The notes under the pieces: model-generated
Databases searched by the model: none
Told to the model about the DNA's origin: nothing
What the model saw: only the letters and a program-made list of their open reading frames with translations
Part shown: piece by piece, positions 1 through 11,150 of the stretch
How the letters are laid out: every line of letters begins with the position of its first letter
How positions within the stretch are numbered: position 1 is the stretch's first letter
DNA from: Taenia hydatigena
Lineage: Eukaryota > Platyhelminthes > Cestoda > Cyclophyllidea > Taeniidae
DNA length: 64,000 bases
Assembly: GCA_036345935.2 (NCBI GenBank)
Contig: JADWOT020000001.1
Coordinates: forward strand, 19,943,098-20,007,097
Reading direction: 5' to 3'
Program-made: the position numbers and the translations under genes

Positions 1-119
1 TTCTCGCGTCCCTTGAGCCTACTAGTTCTGCTTTCTTGGACATTTCAAATCTACGTTAGGCCACTCAAAGCAGCTGGCACCGAATTAGCCTCACAGGTCT
101 TGACTGCAATTGCTTGGCA
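1..119 (+). pseudogene. 3' fragment of the CR arm gene-like unit
   Basis: This matches the last part of the frame that is intact at 1856-2518 (minus) and continues at 61900-62017 (plus). It is cut by the window start and by the junction to the core near 119. Frames are broken, so it is a relic. It matters because it shows that copy I once had arms on both sides of the core in inverted orientation. Confidence 0.5.
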
Positions 120-231
120 GCTTTCCACTAGTACTTCACTGCAATGTATGCCCCACAGCTGCCCTACCACCATTTGATTCACCTCCACCAATGATTGGAG
201 GTGATGACAGCCCTTACTGCAGCACTAGTCC

Positions 232-696
232 TCACTGCGCGTCTTCATTCACCCGAAGTGAATGCAGCCATGCGTCGACTCGGAGAATGCTGCGCAGCTT
301 TCTGATGCGTTGCAGTGTATCGTGTGGATTTGGTATTGACACTGCTTCTGGCTGTGCAATGGCAGGCTTGCCAGGTGTCTCACAATCGCCACTGTCCTCC
401 TCCACTGGCACGTAGGGTGATGTGGGAGCAGATGTCCTCTTGGGCGGCATTTCACACTGTCGTGATGGCGAGCGGGTGGGCGCATCGTAATGCTCAACTG
501 GTGCCATTTCGCTACCAATATGATCAGGTGGTGTGCGTAGGATTACAGCTGTATAGAAGGAAACGTCTCGAGAAGAAGCAACACTGCTGCAGGTGTGCTG
601 ACGCACGATGTGCTGAGCGACACGCTGCAGCCTCTCGGAGGTGAGGATTGTGAGGAGAGGTGCAAAGTGTTGCACGATTTCACACGTGACTTCCAT
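232..696 (-). pseudogene. CR core exon d, proline-rich 154-codon frame (copy I)
   Basis: Open frame from ATG at 696 to a TGA at 232. The N-terminal third looks helical (residues MEVTCEIVQHF onward); the middle is rich in Pro, Ser and Thr with motifs such as APTSPYVPVEEDSGD; the end is a basic LQRIRKLRSILRVDAWLHSL stretch. Near-identical frames lie at 27404-27868 and 63180-63644, with shorter ones at 24607-24965 and 55806-56154. The frame stops just where the DNA reads GCA followed by GTGAG, a splice-donor pattern, so this is probably one exon of a spliced gene and not a whole protein. Family not recognised. No initiation context or promoter is visible, and the copy may be non-functional. Confidence 0.45.
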
Positions 697-1163
697 CGCT
701 TAGCAGGTGCATTCCAGCTGGACCACCCATGAGGATGCAAGGAGGACAACAAATCAAACCGTGTTTCTCTTGTTTCGCAAGCCAGAAACAACACTTAGAG
801 TGCGGTATTTCAGGCAGCTTTCCCTTTCCTCGTTTTCACTGCCTCTCATTGTCAGTGACTTCTCCCTATCGTTTTTGGCTGCATGTTTGTTCTATTCCAA
901 ACGTGAAATAAAGTGTAACGTAATGCAGCTCACTATGACGCCTAATGGATGGCCGTTATTTTCCATTGTTGCACAGCGAATGGGTGCCTGTTTGGGAAGG
1001 GTAGGATAAAAGCAAGTGACGAATATTTTGCGAATCACTTTGGCTGGTGGAATAGGCATTTGAGTGAAGTAGGTCTCACGGGTCTCGTTTCCATGCTTAG
1101 TCGACCTTCATTCCTATTCGCTTCATCGTCCCATAGCCCCTACTTCTGAGTCACTTTATCTTT

Positions 1164-1496
1164 CTACACACCAAATACACACTTTACTTGCATAATTTGT
1201 TGGCTACTTACGTCCCATGTGTGGAACACGAAAAATTTGCATTTATTTTCTGGTGTCACATATGTGTGATGCAGTGGACGCTCAAGTCCACTTGACAACT
1301 GCACAGATTCTTGATCTGGGGCACTGTACCTAGGCTGAGAGGTGAGAGTTGATTCACCCTTTTTCATCAGCACCCACACACTTGAGCAGACAATCCCTGT
1401 AGTGTCCCACTTTACCGAGGTGTCTCCCGAAGCCCTCATTTCTACCTTGCTAATCCCACTTTCCAAGTGACTTACTAAGTCGTCTACAGCCTCCAT
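1164..1496 (-). pseudogene. CR core exons a and b with read-through mini-intron (copy I)
   Basis: A 110-codon open frame beginning MEAVDDLVSHLESG and passing through a 45-nt segment that in the copies at 26720-26764 and near 62496-62540 looks like an intron (GT start, pyrimidine-rich CTCTCAG end). In those copies the segment contains an in-frame TGA; here TGA is replaced by TGG, so the frame reads through. Because 45 is a multiple of three, frame is kept either way. The last part, with the VTPENKCKFFVFHTWD motif, ends at a GTAAGT donor pattern. Family not recognised. Confidence 0.4.
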
Positions 1497-1585
1497 GGCA
1501 ATGCTAGCAAAACGTAGAGGTAGAATCTACCGCAATGCAATCCTTCTTCTCGTCAGCTAAAGTCTGGAGGGGAGGCTTAAAGGAC

Positions 1586-1860
1586 AGTGCCGAAATTGCG
1601 TAATCGAGAAATGTTTGCAAATTGTGTAGCTGTGATAAGCTACTAAGTTACAGCTTATGGTACATTGTTATGATTGTAAGTTCTAATCTTCCGAAATGCC
1701 ATTCACATTATTTATTTTACCATTATCACCACCAGACGATTAGTGGATGCAAGTGATGCAGCAGGGATTGCAGGGATATAAAACTAAACAGTTGGTGATG
1801 GGTAATTATCTGCGAGGAGGAAGAGGAGGAGGAGGAGGAAGGACTGTAACCGGTCTTACT
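1586..1860 (+). repeat. CR junction module M, with mini-intron on the minus strand
   Basis: Module of about 270 bp starting at an ACAGTGCCGA-type sequence and ending in a GGA-rich tract. Copies occur at 24061-24320 (inverted), 28150-28380, 48720-49010, 56470-56750, 62013-62290 (inverted) and 63938 to the window end. Read on the minus strand, positions 1859 to 1810 have the form of a 50-nt intron: GTAAGA donor, long CCT-rich pyrimidine tract, GCAG acceptor. The GGA repeat on the plus strand is thus the complement of a polypyrimidine tract and not a free microsatellite. Confidence 0.6.
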
Positions 1861-2518
1861 CAACATTGGGAAGCTCGCAGGCAATTGAAGTGAAGGCCTG
1901 TGAGGCTGATTCGGTGTCAGCTGCTTTGAGTGGCCTAACGTAGATTTGAAATGTCCAAGAAAGCAGAATTAGTAGACTCAAGCAACGCGAGAGTGTGGCA
2001 TTGCCTTTAATTGCAATGCAGGTATTGGATCTCGTTTGGACATGCAAAACAATGCTCTCTGAATGCTGTAGCTCTTTGTAATGTGTAACGGTCAGAGGGG
2101 ATTGCCGGCAGAACCACTCGTTGCGAACCTGAACCGTCGAAAACACCAAAGGAAGAAAGTAGCCAGCATTCGTTGTTGCAAAGTCACTTGAACCAAAATG
2201 CATTGTAGCAAGTTCTTCTGTTTTTACAAATAGCAGGCTACATTTGCGAGACTCAAGAGGCACTTCAATTGTCCGATGCACTACTTCAGTTGGCGACAGT
2301 AGCATGCTGCATTGGCATGTCAGTGAGGTGACTGCACACACACAGAGGACACAATCGACATTCGTCCTTATTAACTCGTCTATCGGTGGAGCAGAAGGCT
2401 GCGTCAAGACGGCTCTCGCCCTATTGCCTCTCATCATCAGTGCAGTTTTGGTCTGGTTTGCTGCACTGCGAAGGATTGCCTTCAATTCACTTCTTGCATT
2501 TCGGGCTGTTTGCCACAT
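1856..2518 (-). pseudogene. CR arm gene-like unit, 220-codon frame (copy I)
   Basis: The longest version of the arm frame. It starts at an ATG at 2518 (an in-frame stop lies two codons upstream), contains a Cys-rich DCVLCVC patch and a CQCSMLL segment around residues 55-75, and ends ACELPNVE before TAA. The stop overlaps a splice donor (GA then GTAAGA); joining to the acceptor would give GAA TAA, so spliced and unspliced forms end alike. Related frames: 22430-22909, 23728-24060, 56821-57198 (minus), 61748-62017. I recognise no domain. Shorter copies carry frameshifts, arguing that most are decayed. Confidence 0.4.
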
Positions 2519-4012
2519 CCTTCAAAACGGCTACCCTCCACAGGTGCTGGTTATTCATTCACCCTCCGTCATTCCACTTATGCGTGCCAATCACGATAAC
2601 GGTAGCCCATTTCGTTTGCCACACCAACCAACCAACCAACCATTATCTGCAGTTGACTTGTTCCCAATTTGGTGTCATGGCAGTGATTTGCACCCTGCAT
2701 ACATTGGCATCTGCTTCTGATCTAATGTGGGAACTTGCATCAGCACTCAATTTAGCTGATGAGGAATTGTAGGTCCAGTGAATACCACACACTCGCTAGC
2801 CTATCCGTACCTATTGTGCACTCTTCCAGTGACAGTGGATGTCTTCGATGAGGAATGCCTTGATTCTGCCGGTAAATTTAGCATTCTAGATCAGAAAGGT
2901 GCCTCTGTCTCGTTCGGTCATTCTCTTATCAAGTCTCACCAGGTCCAACTACATTTCCTACCTCCTTTCTCCCTTAGCTGTTGCTGCCGTTTATTTAATG
3001 ACGTAAAAGGTGGAAATGAGATCGTCCGCATGCTCACTCGTCCCTCTAAGCAGTCAGCAGACAGCAACTTTGAGCCCTTACAAATGGATTACGAAATCAA
3101 ATATTGTGGCCACTTTCACTACTTTTCCCTTGAAATGTTATTCTGTGGAACTCAAAAGCTCCATCTTCATCCTTTCCTCTCCCTCTACCATTGCACTTGG
3201 CTATCAATGTCCGCCGTAACCACCCACCGATGAAACCTCCCACCTGAGAGACTTCACTGCTGGTCAGCACTCACCAATGCTCAAATCGCTTAACATGATT
3301 AACTACAAACTACGCACTTGCTAACCTATCCGATAGTCAGCAAAAGGAATGCTTTGATCGCCCATCTTGCAAGCTGGAAAGTTAAAAATTCTGTTTTAAT
3401 AATATACCAGTATTAGGGAACGTTCCCTATGAAGTTCGAATTATCTTGCATTCGACCAAGCGTTCCGATTACGTCAAGGAAGAGCTAACGTCTATTCCCT
3501 GATAAGGGCCACCTGGATAGAATGATGCCTCCAAGAGATAAGGACTTGTAAGACGAAAGCACTCGAGTCAAGCTCGAGTAACAGCGAGAAGTTCCACACC
3601 TCCCTCATCCACCCTAAGACCGATTCACTTAACTTCTGCACCACTTCCGGTGCCTGGAAGGCAGCGTGTACACCAAGGGCTGCCTTACACTACACCAGGG
3701 ATACGAATTCAGCATGCAAAGAAGACACGCTGCTTATTCGACCTCTCTAACCTTCTGTTCGACTAGATGATCAAGAATCTGCAGGAAATGAACACAGTCA
3801 CACGATTGCCACAATGGTTAGATCAACGTGACTCTCCTACTAAGTTGGCTCTTACTGAATGCCCATCACAGTGACTGCCGAAGTGCTCTTAGTTTCGTCC
3901 AAATAATTCAATGTCACATAAACGTCGACTCACGGTAACGAGGTGGATTGAAGTAATCAAAAGCCGGCCAGTCCAGAGGCCAGCAAGGGGACCGCCTGAT
4001 GCACTGCCACCC
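2518..4012. repeat. Outer part of the CR right arm (copy I)
   Basis: Segments in order: 2518-2770 (shared with 22140-22430 inverted and 57350-57630), 2770-3120 (shared with 57630-57960), 3120-3310 (shared with 6116-6290 and 58000-58180), and 3310-4012 (shared, inverted, with 21403-22110; more distant similarity to 6300-6720). The copy at 21403 lacks about 0.5 kb between 2790 and 3300. A frame at 2778-3233 contains a TVDVFDEECLD motif, also present at 57638-57880, but shows no known family. Confidence 0.55.
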
Positions 4013-4875
4013 ACTGAGGAGGAGTCAGCACCGCAAATGCTCTCTGTTATGCACGTGCTGAACCACCAAGTGTTGCCGCCGTTACGCACGGTAAAGCAAT
4101 TGCAGGCAGCGGGCCCACTTACCCACGCACTACGACGTTGCGCGAGGAGGCCCACGCAACGCTAGCACTGATCGAAACGGTGGCGGTGGCAGCACATCTA
4201 ACTGTGGGAGCAAATACGACGCAAGCACTGGGAAAGACAATTGAACAAGACTAGCGTCACCCACATCAGGGCACAATCACATTCGGCGCCCAAAAACACA
4301 AACCAGATATGAAATTGTTTCTGTGTCACGCACGGGGTAGTGGTCGGCGTGACCACATTTGAAGAGACTTAGCTACGCGTCACAGCGGCAAGCTGTCCCG
4401 CTATTGCGATGATCAGGCAAAGCTACTCAGTCCAAACTTTTCATTTTGCCAACTGTATGACAAGATTGGAAGGGAGGATGGGAAATAATGACGCCTTATT
4501 AATTGCTCTGATGCCTTGTCTAGCGTGAGGGCAAGTCGTATAATTACACGAAAATAGAGGAGCCTTTGAGACGGCGGCACGTTCCTTTACTGTTCGCAAA
4601 GACACTAGCAGAAAGAGATCTCATTGGTGACAATTGCCATACGATTATTGTAAAAATTTGACTAGGCAGACACCACACTCATAAGCACAAGTCATTTGGG
4701 ATCACCTCCACTCTCACCCCATAAAACCTAGGGGAGCATTGAAGAGCCTCGCATGGAAGGCATCCTGCCAGACGCTAAGATTCCAACTCGCCTGATCTTC
4801 CTCACTCGAATTGCACGTGTGAGCTGTTAGTCCTTGTGAGAAGTTAATGTCAACACGAAATGTACCAAGCTTGTA
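4013..4875. other. Unassigned stretch
   Basis: No repeat partner or convincing gene seen. Only short frames with poor composition. Confidence 0.4.
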
Positions 4876-5733
4876 AATTGGATCTGCAAATCCCACACAT
4901 TTTTATTAAATTGATGTGAGGTAGGGCGAATGGAAGGAGAGAAAAGGAGTCGTGCGATCCAGGAAATGACTGTATGGGAGGCAGCCTGGGCTATTGCATC
5001 GGCGCAGGCAAGTAGGATAAAAAGTGCGTGAGCATCGACGACTTTCATCGGAAGGAGTCTGATTTCAGAAAAAAAATGGACAAAACCCGTGTCGCCTGCT
5101 CCTCAAATGCGTCAGAATAGACGGTGACAACGACGCCAGCATCAGTTCACTAAAGCAATACGGCACGAATCTCCACTAAAGTCACTCGCGTTTCCGTGTT
5201 CGTGTTTTGCCTAGGACCAATCAATCGGTCATCCACTGTCGCTTGAATTCCACAACTGGTGGCACGTCGGAGGTTTTGGTAAAGAAATCATCCCTGTCGT
5301 CAGAGGCCAAATACACCTTTCCAATCACGCAATATCGCTATGACTCCTCCTCCTCCTCCTCCATTCATGCCAAGATTAGTCCAGCTTACTTCTACATCAC
5401 CACCGATTGCTATAGGCCAAATGGTGTCTCAATTACTACAAGCAATGCGAACCCCTACGGAAACAGGATGGACCGCACTTTATTCACTCCGAATCTCATT
5501 AGCATCAGCCTCTTCCGTTGTCATGTCCACAAGTCAGGTGCCACGTAATTGGCCAAGATCATGTCCCTTGTCCTAACACACTTTACTCACTGACGGGTAA
5601 CTAGAAAAAAGGGAAAGAAAGCATTGCTAACAGAGGAGGGATTGTTCCAAATGAGAGACCCTTGATTGAATGCATATTCCGTAGCATGCTCTTCCTCTTT
5701 CCGCCTCTGCCTATATTGAGCATCATCTGTGCT
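4876..5733 (+). repeat. 0.86 kb long-range duplication, arm 1
   Basis: Matches 44040-44883 in inverted orientation with few differences, at a distance of about 39 kb. The shared segment begins at ATTGGATCTGCAAATC and ends near TATTGAGCATCA. It contains a TCC repeat around 5343-5360 that is shorter in the partner, and a 113-codon frame (5207-5548). The partner's outer edge coincides with the broken end of the gypsy relic. No terminal inverted repeats or target duplications recognised. Confidence 0.75.
5207..5548 (+). CDS. Unrecognised 113-codon frame in the long-range duplication
   Basis: Frame containing NQSVIHCRLNSTTGG, a TTDCYR segment and NANPYGNRMDRTLF, ending CHVHKSGAT and a stop. It begins at TTG, so the true start or a splice acceptor must lie elsewhere; upstream the frame stays open to a TAA at 5177. 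The partner at 44216-44551 (minus) keeps the frame open, with a two-codon shorter serine run and few substitutions. Conservation of an open frame in both copies is the only coding evidence. Domain unknown. Confidence 0.25.
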   Translation: MPRTNQSVIHCRLNSTTGGTSEVLVKKSSLSSEAKYTFPITQYRYDSSSSSSIHAKISPAYFYITTDCYRPNGVSITTSNANPYGNRMDRTLFTPNLISISLFRCHVHKSGAT

Positions 5734-6115
5734 CCAAATTCGAGTTGTTCATCAGTTGGGCATAAAACATCTCTTGGAAAATTAAATGAAAGTGCGGGTA
5801 TTTTATAGCTAGCAATGAGTCGTGGACGAAGTCAACGTCAAGGGATGAAGAGCTTCCAAAAAGGATGTACAAGGACAAAGCTGGTCAAGCTCGCATTCCT
5901 GCTAGCGCAATACATTTGGTGCATTAGGAAATGCACCTTCCAAACATCCTCTTCTTTCATCGCATTAGCGTGCAAGTGAAAGGACATCTGATAGCAACGT
6001 CCCTGCTTTCGTAAAACAGCCTACTGGATATAAATTTTCACATTTTTCTGCCAACTGCATTGGATAATGTTTTAGTCGTCGCACATGAATATAACACGCT
6101 ATGCAAGCATAATGT
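5734..6115. other. Unassigned stretch
   Basis: No gene or repeat partner recognised. Confidence 0.35.
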
Positions 6116-6983
6116 GCATATTATTTTGTGGAACTGAAAAGCTCCATCTTCATCCTTTCCTCTCCCTCTACCATTGCACTCGGCTATCAATGTCCGCCGT
6201 AACCACCCACCGATGCAGCCTCCCACCTGAGAGACTTCACTGCTGGTCAGCACTCACCAATGCTCAAATCGCTTAACATGATTTACTACAAACCGCAAAT
6301 GAAAATTATGACCTCGAGAATCACCAGCGTTGAGGAACGTCCTTTTAGAAATGTGAATTTGCCTTGCATTCGGTTGAGTTTGTTCGCTGCTAGAGGTCGC
6401 CTGCGTGGGATAGCCTGATAAAGATTTGTACGACGGAAGCATTGTAATCGAGGTGAAGTAGCAGTAAGAAGTTCCGCACCTCCCTCATCCACGCCAAGAT
6501 CAATTCACTTAACTGCTACACCACTTCCATTGCCTGGAATGCAGCGTGTAAGCCTCGTTCTAACTGAACCCGCTAAAGCGATGCCAATACCCACAGCTGC
6601 CATCCACAAAATTAGCAAGTAAAGTGGACACATCGCGTGTTCCACCTCCCCAAATTTCCGTCCGGCTAGATGATAAGGATTTGCAGGACGCGAATAGCGT
6701 CAATTCCCCATCACCACACACACATCAATCACGATTTTACAAAAGCACCACCAGACGATGCTCTCGCCTCGCCTCGTCTCGCCTCGCCTCTCGCACTCCT
6801 TCTCTCCAGCGTTCCCGTAGCACCGATGTTGGAATGCGTAAGTTGGACATCAGCACATCAGCACAGCACATCCAGGAAGCACTGGCGACTGCGTCTGCGA
6901 TGAAGGAAAGCAAACGAAGAAGTACCACACACTCCAGTATCTTGACTTTGGCTACGGCACGGTGATGAATTAGAGTGAATGCT
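6116..6983 (+). repeat. CR outer-arm fragment, direct copy of 58000-58853
   Basis: Closely similar to 58000-58853 in the same orientation, including an imperfect CTCGCCTCGCC run near 6767-6795 that is longer here. The first 180 bp are also shared with 3130-3310. Similarity to 58.85 kb ends at a GAGTGAATG sequence near 6980, which may be a true boundary. Confidence 0.65.
6624..6965 (+). pseudogene. Ser/Arg-rich frame within the CR outer arm
   Basis: A 113-codon frame with protein-like composition: VPPPQISVRLDDKDL near the start, then TPSLQRSRSTDVGMRKLD, then a helical segment AQHIQEALATASAMKESKRR. The RSRSTD motif would be a good phosphorylation site. The copy at 58500-58840 has an in-frame length difference in the CTCGCC run. 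Family not recognised; probably one exon of the CR-associated gene unit. Confidence 0.3.
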
Positions 6984-8385
6984 CTCGCTTTCATCTGCGT
7001 ATTTATTGCGCGGGCTGCCGCTAATCGCTTTGCACATGCATCTTAATGACACGACACAGTAAGTGGGACTTTACATTTTGACCATTCTTGGCATAGTTTG
7101 CTTGCATATCGCACTGCTATCACTGCCACCGCTCTCTCCCTGCCACCAGAGAACGTGTAACCACAGCATTTGCTTCAGAAAAGAAGAAGGAGGGTGCCAT
7201 TGTGAAGGCATTGAAATAGAGTCGTGTCATGGAGAGGTAGTCGACAACTCAAGTCATGCTCGTTGGAGGTTAAGTGACTTCTCGTCTGAACCGACGCCTG
7301 TTCAATGAAGAGGTGTCGGCACGGCCGTCAAGTTGTCAATGTGATCTGAAAGATGACCTTTGAATTACTTTTTGGATTCCATGATCTATAATCGAGCGTT
7401 AAGCGATTGCTCATTCAAATGGCATTTAAACACTGACTGTGTAAAGATGGGAATCGCTTAAATGATGGATCCGTAACCAATGTCACACATGTGCGAACCC
7501 AAAATTGACTAACTTTTCCTAATGTCACAAGTGTTTGACACTGAGTTCCTCATCAGATGCTAATTAATGGTGGCATTCGATTGTGTTGGACGAAGGCGAA
7601 AAGCGATAACTGTGATAGTCCATCTAGTCGCCTCGATTTCATCCACCCATCCGACACTTTGTCAAATGTGAAGGCACCCACACCTCATAGGCACAATCCT
7701 TCACTTCTTTACCTGTACTCCATCCATCCACCCATTCTGTAGCCTTTCATCTCCATGGTCTAAATTCTTCTTTTTATTTATGGGACGCATTGGTTTAACC
7801 ACATCCTATTCATTCATTTAGTTGCCTATTCAAAAGCACCTACTCCATCCATGTCCACGTCATTTTAGCAGTTCCTTTCTACATCCCTTGATTCGCGCTT
7901 ACACACACTCATCTTGTACTTCTTGTACCTAATCACCTCTTCAAAAATGCCTCTAGTGTAAGGAAGAAGTGTTGGAGTGAGATACATCATCTTACCCTCG
8001 GATTACCACCGCTGACGATGAATTGTGGACAGGCGATTGTTCAGTGCAGTACTGAGGTGGCAACTTCAACCCGTTGATGACCCACAAGCGGAGGAACTTT
8101 GCATTCATCTAAAGGAAAGTAGATGGGAGATGAGGCCCTCGTTTAAGAATTGGAGTTTGAGCGGTCGTATGGGCATGCGCACCGGTTATGTAGGCACCTG
8201 ATCCCAAAAAATCTGCAAATTCTACGGAGTGGAGGACTGTGAGACTGCCCAGGCCACTAATGGATGAGCAGATGTTTGGATTCGCAACACGATGGAAGGA
8301 AGTTCATTTGCCTTTCCCGATTCTTCTGGATTTCATTGGTGTTTTTAGAACTTGGAGTCACGCTCATGCACATCCAATTGAAGTG
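6984..8385. other. Unassigned stretch
   Basis: No gene, repeat partner or RNA gene recognised. Pyrimidine-rich sequence with CATCCA-type runs near 7670-7740 lacks coding structure. Confidence 0.35.
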
Positions 8386-8578
8386 TAAAGTCCACTATGA
8401 GGCAGTCCATCTTTACACAGATGTCTGCTGCAGGCGAAGAAGCAAGATTTTGTCACATCATTGTGTAGAAGAAGCCTCTAATTGATCCTGGTACCCAATT
8501 TATGCCGCTTGTAGGAATCCGCTTCATTACCACCACGAGATGTCAAGACTAAATGGTGTGAGAAGACAGGCAGTTGAG
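8386..8578 (+). repeat. Diverged direct repeat, unit 1
   Basis: Starts AAAGTCCACTAT and ends near GTGAGAAGACAGGCAGTTG. Repeated in the same orientation at 9412-9600 with moderate divergence. The pair flanks about 0.83 kb of unassigned sequence. Confidence 0.6.
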
Positions 8579-9411
8579 GAAAATCAAGGAAAGTGACTTG
8601 AGCACTATAGTTTATGCATCTACTTGTTGGAGCTCAAAGTTGCTCTCTACTGACCGCCCGCCCAGATGGACGAGTGAGCATGAGGACGAAATTGAGAGCA
8701 CAATCTCACACTCGCGCACACATCATACACTCCATCCACTCAGAGTCTGCAAGAACCTCCTGCGAGTAATGGTCTTCATTGTGCTTTTCTCATGCGAATG
8801 TAGCGAGCGCAGTCCTAATCAACACGATCCAGTGCAGTCACATGCAATGAACTCGTGCATAACTGCGTCACGCATTCGTGACACCTGGGAAAACGCATTT
8901 TCCATGTCACAATCATGACATTGGTGGATACATGAAATATCATCAATGAACATTGTCTCCATGAAAGTTGTATGTTGTCAGAAGCATTAAGTGGAGAATC
9001 ATTAAATTTGGACAAAGGAATTCAGCTTTCTTATTTGTGGGTCATAAAATAAACGACAGTAACCAATAGGTTGGGTGTTAGACAGGTTGCAGACTTACCA
9101 GGTATTCTCCTGAATACTGTAATAGGCAGGAAGAAAAGGGGATGGGGATCGTAGTACGACCTAGTAGGGTCTGATTGGAGAAATGCTGTGTCAGATGGAG
9201 ATATCCATATCGCCTGGAACGTTTAATTTACTGCTACAACCAAAGCATTTCTCATCGCAGCTGTCCATTGTTACTGGAAGGGTGTATGATACGAGTAGAT
9301 AGGTTGGCAGGTGCATCGTATTCACTAAATCGACAATTTCTAGGTTGTCCAATTGAGTGCTAAAGCAAGTTGTCACTTACGGTCTAAACCAGAAGCCAAG
9401 GAATGCGAGTA

Positions 9412-9599
9412 AAGTCCACTATAATGCAGCCCGTCTTTACACAGATATCAAATGCTAACGAGGAAGCAAGATTTTGTCACGCTATTGGATGGGTGAAGCT
9501 TCCAATGGATCCTGGTACCTAATTTATGCCGCTTGTAGGATTCCGCTTGATTACCACCACAAGATGTCAAGACTAAGTGATGTGAGAAGGCAGTGAGTT

Positions 9600-9600
<1 letters not shown>
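9412..9600 (+). repeat. Diverged direct repeat, unit 2
   Basis: Partner of 8386-8578. It abuts the (AC)n tract, which is absent after unit 1, so the microsatellite grew after or at the duplication boundary. Confidence 0.6.

Positions 9601-9637
<37 letters not shown>
9601..9637. repeat. (AC)n microsatellite
   Basis: Uninterrupted AC dinucleotide run of 37 bp. Cys/Val- and Thr/His-repeat reading frames across it are artefacts of the repeat. Confidence 0.95.
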
Positions 9638-9638
<1 letters not shown>

Positions 9639-9639
9639 C

Positions 9640-9790
9640 TCCAACTGCAATGCATGTTGGCCAGAGCGAGAGAAGAAAGGCGAAGGTGTAACTCGGCCCA
9701 TGACTCCAAATTGGGCACAAATAAATTGCGAATTCTGGTCGGTTGGTGTGGGCAATGGAGTGCATCGTAATTTAGGTGCTTTGGCTCACC
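9640..9790 (+). pseudogene. Old fragment related to the CR arm unit
   Basis: A short region encoding MTPNWAQINCEF is similar to the segment at 22140-22290 with AMTPNWEEVNCR, which lies upstream of the arm frame there. It is isolated and diverged. It suggests the arm unit extends further 5' than most copies retain. Confidence 0.35.
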
Positions 9791-10089
9791 TTGAAGCCTA
9801 TAAACTGTCCAGAGACAAACACAAGTACAGAGACAGAAGAGAGTAGAACACATGTCAGTGAGATCCAGAACGGATGATGTTTTCTTTACTGCATCTGCTT
9901 TTATGGAAACCTAAATATTATTAAAAGGAACTCTCGAAAACATGGATAGCGATCATGTGGACAAAAGGTAGTTCGTAGCGGTGGGAACAATAGGCAGTCC
10001 AACGCAGGTCTACAAATTAAGACATAAATGTGTTGCACCTCAATACTTTTCAGTTGACTTTGCCTATCCACTAATTTCCATGGCACTCA

Positions 10090-11150
10090 AAATACGACCC
10101 ATATGTAAATGCGGCTACCTACTCGCAGTCTGGTAAACACACTACTAGGAATCCCACACAAAAGAAAGCATCTATCATGTGAATGCGCTACCACTATCGT
10201 GATTGGCACGCACAAGTGGAATGACCAAGGAAGAATGAGCAACCAGCACCCAAGGCGAGTAGTTGTTTTGAAGAAAGCGGCAAACTGCTCTGGATGCAAG
10301 AAGTGAATTGAAGGCAATCCTTTGCAGTGCAGCAAACCAGACCAAAACTGCACTGACGATCAGAGGCAATGAGGAGGAGAGTAGTCTTGACGTACCCTTC
10401 TGCACGACCGATAGACGAGTTGGTGAGGAGGACTCTGTCGATTGTGTCCGCTGCGTGTGAATTCACCTGACCGGCATGCCAATGCAGCATACCACTGTCC
10501 CCAATTTAAGTAGTGCAACGAGTAACTCAAGTGTCTCTTGAGTCTCGAGGATGTAGCAAAAACTTACTACAATATATTTTGATCCAGGAGACTTTGATGC
10601 AACGAATGATGGATTCTTCCTTCCTCATAGTGTCTTTTTGGCGGTACAGTTTAGTCACGAGTAATTTTACCAGCGTTCCCGTCTGGCTGTGCCACGTTAC
10701 AACAGCGAACTGAATCTTTCAGAGAGCAATGTTTTGCATGTCCTAATGCGACCAAATTTTCGCATGGCAAATGGAAGGAATGCCATTTTAAAACCTCGTC
10801 AGGCCACTCAAAGTAGTTGAAATCCAATCTGCCCCATCATTCTCGGCTGTAGCCTTCTAGAAAATTGTCTGATGCGGATTAAGACCAGATACAGTTCTCA
10901 GCTTCACCTCCTAACCAGAGTTTGTTTTATTACAGACACTTGCCTTCTTTCTCCTCTCCCCACATGGATACTCATCACTAACCGATTAGTTTTATAAGCC
11001 TGCAATTCCTGCTGCACTATTTGCATCCACTCATCGATGGCCTACCACGACAACACAGTCAACGAACTTCTCCCGATTACGCTGATTTGGCACTGTACCT
11101 TAAGCTCTTTCGCCAGATTTTCGCTGACTGGATGAGGGACCTGTAAGAAA
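10090..11150 (+). repeat. Old, diverged CR copy (arm, junction module, core start)
   Basis: In order: outer-arm segment (10170-10520, similar to 22300-22620), arm unit (10520-10860, with many substitutions), inverted junction module (10970-11110), then about 40 bp resembling the start of the core. The order equals that at 61.7-62.4 kb, so this is a complete arm in correct context. Its divergence is far higher than between the other copies, which implies repeated spread over a long time. Confidence 0.55.

Larger units (their letters stand above)
1..4012. repeat. Composite repeat CR, copy I (core reversed, right arm long)
   Basis: Order on the plus strand: end of a left arm (1-119), core in reverse orientation (about 150-1585), arm junction module (1586-1860), arm gene-like unit on the minus strand (1860-2518), then outer arm (2518-4012). 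The same sequence order recurs, inverted, at 21403-22955, and in parts at 26465-28716, 55795-58853 and 60955-64000. The left junction module is missing, so the arm end is joined almost directly to the core. The outer limit near 4012 is where similarity to 21403 stops. I see no transposase, reverse transcriptase or clear target-site duplication, so the mobilising mechanism is unknown. Confidence 0.7.

Noticed and set aside
960..1149. Plus-strand frame opposite core exon c in copy I
   Set aside because: It is the complement of the intron and exon c region; splice signals on the other strand explain it better.
2244..2720. 158-codon plus-strand frame opposite the arm unit
   Set aside because: It overlaps the longer arm frame on the other strand and runs through the CCAA repeat. 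Conservation follows DNA identity of the copies. Treated as a shadow.
9448..9853. Frames with Cys-Val or Thr-His repeats
   Set aside because: They are translations of the (AC)n run.
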